Positions 59,690-64,000 of a stretch of 64,000 nt of DNA are shown piece by piece (positions within the stretch are counted from its first letter, which is position 1; every line of letters starts with the position of its first letter). Source of the DNA: Neurospora intermedia (Eukaryota > Ascomycota > Sordariomycetes > Sordariales > Sordariaceae); NCBI GenBank assembly GCA_037102815.1, contig BTPP01000004.1, forward strand, positions 4,216,001 to 4,280,000, written 5' to 3'. Under the pieces are notes generated by a model. The model was not told the origin of the DNA. It did not search any database and saw only the letters and a list, made by a program, of their open reading frames with translations. Position numbers and translations under genes: made by a program.

Positions 59690-62407
59690 CTAACCTCCGA
59701 GTGACGACTCCGTACCAGCCCGCTGCCTACTTCCCTCTCTCCTCTCAAACCTCCTCCTCTGTCTCCTCTCTGCCGCACTCGACACCTCTCTCTTAACGCC
59801 ACCACCACCACCACCACCTGGATTTTGGCTCGCCCCGCTCGGGCTCAGCGCGCTCCACTGCGCGGGACTATCCAAACTAGAAATCGTCCCTGCGACATTG
59901 GGCATCTGGCCCCCGGACGGTCCAGCATACGGCGGCACCCCGCTACTTCCACCGTGGGATGCCTGCTGCCTCGGTGTACCGCTACCACCCGTGTTAAGAG
60001 GGGCGGGATATAATGGGTTGGCCGAAGGGTCTACCCTTGCCTCGGCGGCCCGTTCGGCTCGGCCGCGCTGGCTCGAACTCCTGCTCTCGCGGCGATCCGA
60101 CCTGCGATACCGCCTACCGCTACTCGGATCCGATTCCGAGTGGCTGCTGCTGACCGAGTCGCCTCGGCGGCGCCGGTTGTTACTGCTGCCCTTCCTGGCG
60201 TCCTCATCCGTCATCCTACGCAGAGTGATGTTCCTATCTCTGTCACTCTGCACCTTGACCTTGACGCCGTCAGAAGGGCCGCCTCTGCGACGCCGATCGT
60301 CTTCTTGTTGTTGTGCGGCCAGGAGACTGGCGGATGCTGCTGCTGCTGCGGCCGCCGCCTCAGCCTCTCGTCGTCGCCTGTCAGCATTGACATCTGTCAG
60401 GTCGCTGCTGCTTGTATCGGTCGGGGGTCTCAGTGGGTAGAACACGCCGCGCGGGTCGGGAGGCATCGCGGGCATAGCAACCGGGCCATTTCCAGGAGCC
60501 GGATAACCGGAGGGTCCAGGAGTAATGGGAACAATTGTAGGCGGCGCACCAGCACCTCCTGCAACTGGGATGGGTGCGGGTGGTGGTCGAGCTCCGCCGC
60601 TCACGGGCGCTGGGTCGTAAGGGGCATGTCCTCGCGGCTCCATGGTAGTAAACTCGTCAGAGAGAACCGAAGTGCCGGTCGTGCTGGTCATGTCTGTTGG
60701 TGCTGCTGGGCGCATAGCCGCTGGGCGACGTTGGGAGTCACGTCTGGAAGGACTGGGGTAGCCATCACCGGTAAACTTGGAGTTCCGACGTCCAGCTCTG
60801 CGTTCTTCCTCTTCAAAGCGTCTGTCCTCCTCTTCACGTCGCCTCTCATCTTCGTCCCTTATGCGATCCTCTTCCTTTCCTGCACGGCGGTCTACCGTCT
60901 TTTTGGCGAACCAGCCAAGGCCAAGTCCCGAGAGCAGACCCTTCCCAGCCCCGCTGCTCCGCTTCTTTTCGGGCTCTTCTCTTCTAGAAGGGCTGACGTA
61001 GGAAGAATAGTCGGAGACAATCGTGCTGTCGAATCGCGAGTTACGACGGCCGGCATGCGAGCGTGGTGGTGTGCCAGGTCGATAAGGGCGTCGGTCATCT
61101 GCAGCGCTCTCCGCTTCGGAAGCAACAACCGGGTTCTGCTTGGAATTTCGTCGATTGTCTGTTCGGGTGAAGTCGGTGTAGTCGGTATAGTCGCTTTCGG
61201 TTGGTGCTGGACCTCCTCTGCGTGGAGGAAGACGACTAGGTCCTGTTTCTGTTGAGACAGCCGAATACTCGTCATCACGACGGTCATGATTCTTCTTCAG
61301 ATACTTGGCGGCCAAAAGACCGGCACCAAGCCCAACCAGCTTACCCATCCATCCGCCGCCTTCACCCGTATTGCGTCGCGAAGACACGTCGGTATACTTG
61401 TCGTCGTGATAGCTGTCGTGCCTGGCATGTGGATGTGAGGAGGTGATATCAGTTTCACCGTCATGAGGAGCATGGGAGCGATATGGACTGGGACTGCGGT
61501 CCAGAGCCCTTTCCTCGTCCCGGTTGCGCTTGCGGCCACGAAGCATAGCCAATGCGCCGGCACCGGCTGCCAGACCGAGCCAATTCCTTCCATGGTGATG
61601 GCTCTCCGACTTCTCATCCGTGTATCCAGTAACTTCGGAGCGGGGGCCACCTGCGTAGTACTCGCGGCGCTCCTTGTCTCTGTAATCAAGAATAAAGTAC
61701 AGGACAAGGAGAAACCCCATCCAAAGGGCATAGAGAATGAAGCAGTACTTGGGCGAGCCGTAGAGCGTCAGGCCAAGCGGCACTTGGGCAATGCCAAGGA
61801 TGGCAATAGCGCGGCCCATCCAACGATGAAGGTGTAGGCGGAAGGAGTGGCCGGTGATTTTGCGGATGAGGCTGCCACCAAAAGCCTGCACCAAGATCAT
61901 GACGTAAATGGCAACGCCGATGCCATGGTGTGGGTTTGTGAGGTTCCGGGGAGGACCGACAGCGATGAAGCCGAGAACGAAGACCACAGTGCTGAGGCCG
62001 ACAGTGATAATCTGCAGGTATGCATGGTATCGAATGGCGTATCCAGGTCGGCGCGAGTAGAAGCGGGCAATGAGGACGGCGATTGGAATGATGAAGAGGA
62101 AGGTGATGGCGGCTATCACTCCGTGGCCGATAATGAGACTGTGATATTCGGTCAAGGTCGAGAAGCGATTGCCCATGCCTGTGATTGATGAGAAGAGTCG
62201 GAGTTCCTTGTTAGTTACATTCTTTTGATTCAACTATGGATGAAAGAATGGGCCGCACATACCATTGTATCGCATAGTATCAAAGTTGAGACCCTGGAGA
62301 TTGGGAAGCAGGAACGTATTCTTCTCAAAATCCCAAGTGCCATCGCCTACCGTCAAGGTATTGGACGAGTAGGAACTCGACCCGGGCGGTGAAAGATTGT
62401 TCGCCAT
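59690..62407 (-). CDS. Cytochrome b561-type membrane protein with long disordered tail
   Basis: Exons 62263-62407 and 59690-62178 give 877 residues. The N-terminal quarter is a b561-like membrane module: a conserved lumenal block (GTWDFEKNTFLLPNLQGLNF) is followed by about five hydrophobic helices with His residues spaced as haem ligands (IIGHGVIAA, IRYHAYLQI, NPHHGIGVA, LHLHRWMGR). Such proteins carry electrons across endomembranes or the plasma membrane. The remaining 650 residues are polar and low-complexity: Arg/Ser/Asp-rich repeats, Gly-rich hydrophobic patches (GWMGKLVGLGAGLLAAKYLK; KGLLSGLGLGWFAKK), an Arg/Glu coiled segment, poly-Ala and poly-Gly. The join at the intron restores MRYNGMGNR. 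Electron donors and localisation are unknown. Confidence 0.88.
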
Positions 62408-64000
62408 GGCGGGCGGGCACGACTTGCTGAAGAGACGGCCAGCTCGGAACAGGCCGAGGAAAGATCAAGACAGAAGTTGCTCAATCCCCCGTCTTCTTGC
62501 AACCAAGTAAGTACAGGAAGGCACGACGATATTGGCAAAAGTTGGATGAAAAATGGGCGAAGCTGTCGCGCGGCGGTTCGCGCCTGGCAACAAAAAGATT
62601 GCCAACCAAGTTCCTGGCTCGGAAACTGGGACCTGGACCAGGAACAGGAAACGGGGGGGGCTGGCATCAACAGGCGCGATACGTAGCGGGGCAGGACAGC
62701 CCAGGCACACTGACAGGACAGGACAGCACCAGTTGCGAGCTTTTAGCTGAGCTGAAGTTGGAGGGCTGAGTCGTGACCGATGAGGGATTGTTTACTTCTG
62801 GCACTCAGATAGAAGTATTGCCAGTAGGGAGTCGCTGTTGTCGCTATTCGCTACCTCTACCCCGGAGAAAAGACCTTTCAGTGTCTGCACGAATTGCACT
62901 TGCACTTGCACTTGCCCTTCCATTCACGGGAATGCACATGACGGGCTTTTCTCCCGGCGCTGGTCGCCCTACTGTCCATTGAACCGTCATGGAACCTGCA
63001 TTCGCGTTGTCCTGTTCGTTACACAAAGTGGGCAAAAGACAGAGACCCTGCAGCGCTGCGGGCAGTTCAAGATTTAGTATGGAGGCTGGGGAAGTGGTTG
63101 GTTGCTGGGGAACCGACGGAGCTTGGGCCACCCCATCCCACCCCAGCCTCCTCACCACACACCACTCACTTCCAGCTTCTCCACTCCCGCAGTTTTGGGA
63201 CGCCAGGAACGGGTAAGGCCCGCCAGGGCAGCTGGGGCGACCAGGGTTGCGCTGTCTTCAGCCCGTCAGATCTGCCACTCTGATGGTGCTTGAGCGCTGT
63301 GAGTGCGGGGAGGGATAGGGCGGGGTTTCCATTCTGCAGGGTAATCACTCTTTTCCATCTTTGACATCTTCCAATTCCCCGGGTTTGGAGTATCATCATC
63401 ATCATCATCTGAAGATAATCTGAAGAGAGGCTACTAAAAAGTCCTTCTTACTGGGCCGTTAACCCATTTCGTGGAGACCCTATGATACAGAACAGTTAAG
63501 CATCTAAAGGTAAACCTTGAATCATCTAATCCCCTCACTCTACTCTCTCCATCGATTTCTTATGTATGTCAAAAAGCGGCTTTCTGAAGTGAGGAATCAA
63601 GCCCTATGAGGCAACGCTTGATTCCAAGCTTCAACGTCTCGCGGTGGCTACATATAAACATGGCCTTGACGACAGTACTTAGCCTCATTTTATATTGCTG
63701 CCCCTGCTATAAGGCTTGGCAATATCGGTCATGTCTGCATTATATCTCCCTTCAACCGCCAATCTACCCTCACCAAAACCCACCAAGTCAATAATTCTAA
63801 GATTTCTTCCCCGACTGTCTCCAAACGACAGCCGTCGTCAACCTCCCTCTCCAACCCAGCGAACCAACCGTCTGCACGTCGCTCTCCCTTCACGGCCCAG
63901 ATCGCATTCGCCTCCTCTAGTTCCCCGACGACATCATCAGCAACACTCGATTCATTATATCGACAGCTTGGTCCTTCAGTATAACCTCTAGTGACCCCTA
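62408..64000. other. Upstream region of the cytochrome b561-like gene; no gene seen
   Basis: 1.6 kb at the window edge. It should hold the promoter and leader of the minus-strand gene. Open frames are short. From about 63730 the + strand becomes C-rich, suggesting the leader of a gene beyond the window. Confidence 0.45.

Overview
The window is nuclear DNA from a filamentous ascomycete, most likely a Sordariomycete close to Neurospora or Sordaria. The grounds are: introns mostly of 50-200 bases with GTRNGT donors and CTAAC or CTGAC-like branch sites; C-rich third codon positions in the conserved genes; long pyrimidine-rich leaders; Gln, Asn, Ser and Pro homopolymer tracts; and gene products typical of Pezizomycotina. 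I see no rRNA, convincing tRNA, CRISPR array, virus-like element or intact transposon. All gene models were assembled by hand from splice sites and each gives a reading frame divisible by three.

Layout, left to right: a vacuolar ABCC (YCF1-like) transporter (-, 618-7154); a YjbQ/UPF0047 protein (+, 9360-10042) convergent with the CFIm25 subunit of the mRNA 3'-end processing machinery (-, 10479-11377); a SLIP-GC-like large GTPase (+, 13352-16695); an intergenic stretch holding a diverged duplication; an unrecognised disordered acidic protein (+, 19868-21967); a secreted glutaminyl-cyclase/M28 protein (+, 22998-24320); the Pho85-type cyclin-dependent kinase (+, 25363-26467); the SAGA deubiquitinase-module anchor Sgf73 (+, 28348-29748); a peroxisomal carrier (+, 32326-33875); a NOSIP homologue (-, 34067-35327); tafazzin (+, 36100-37649); a Zn2Cys6 transcription factor (-, 38424-40684); a G3BP-like NTF2+RRM protein (+, 43836-45602); 8.7 kb without a convincing gene; a PH-domain protein (+, 54273-55556); the kinetochore protein Nnf1 (-, 57222-58741); and a cytochrome b561-type membrane protein with a long disordered tail (-, 59690-62407). 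They are a mixed housekeeping set, not a pathway cluster.

The most striking observation concerns two neighbouring genes, pho85 and sgf73. Each ends in a TAG stop codon followed, in the same frame, by a long open stretch: 256 codons after pho85 and 446 after sgf73. The sgf73 frame then meets a second TAG and stays open for another 97 codons. At both primary stops the A of TAG lies in the loop of a predicted RNA hairpin. UAG triplets in hairpin loops are the favoured substrate of the perithecium-specific A-to-I mRNA editing known from Fusarium, Neurospora and Sordaria. I therefore infer that these stops are edited to UGG (Trp) during sexual development, giving long C-terminal isoforms of a cell-regulatory kinase and of a SAGA subunit. 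This is an inference from sequence; the frames, stops and hairpins are seen directly.

Other points of note are a 1.1-kb intron inside the second ATPase domain of the ABC transporter, a 19-base exon carrying the catalytic motif of tafazzin, a large upstream ORF before pho85, and a possible alternative hydrophobic N-terminus on the UPF0047 protein.
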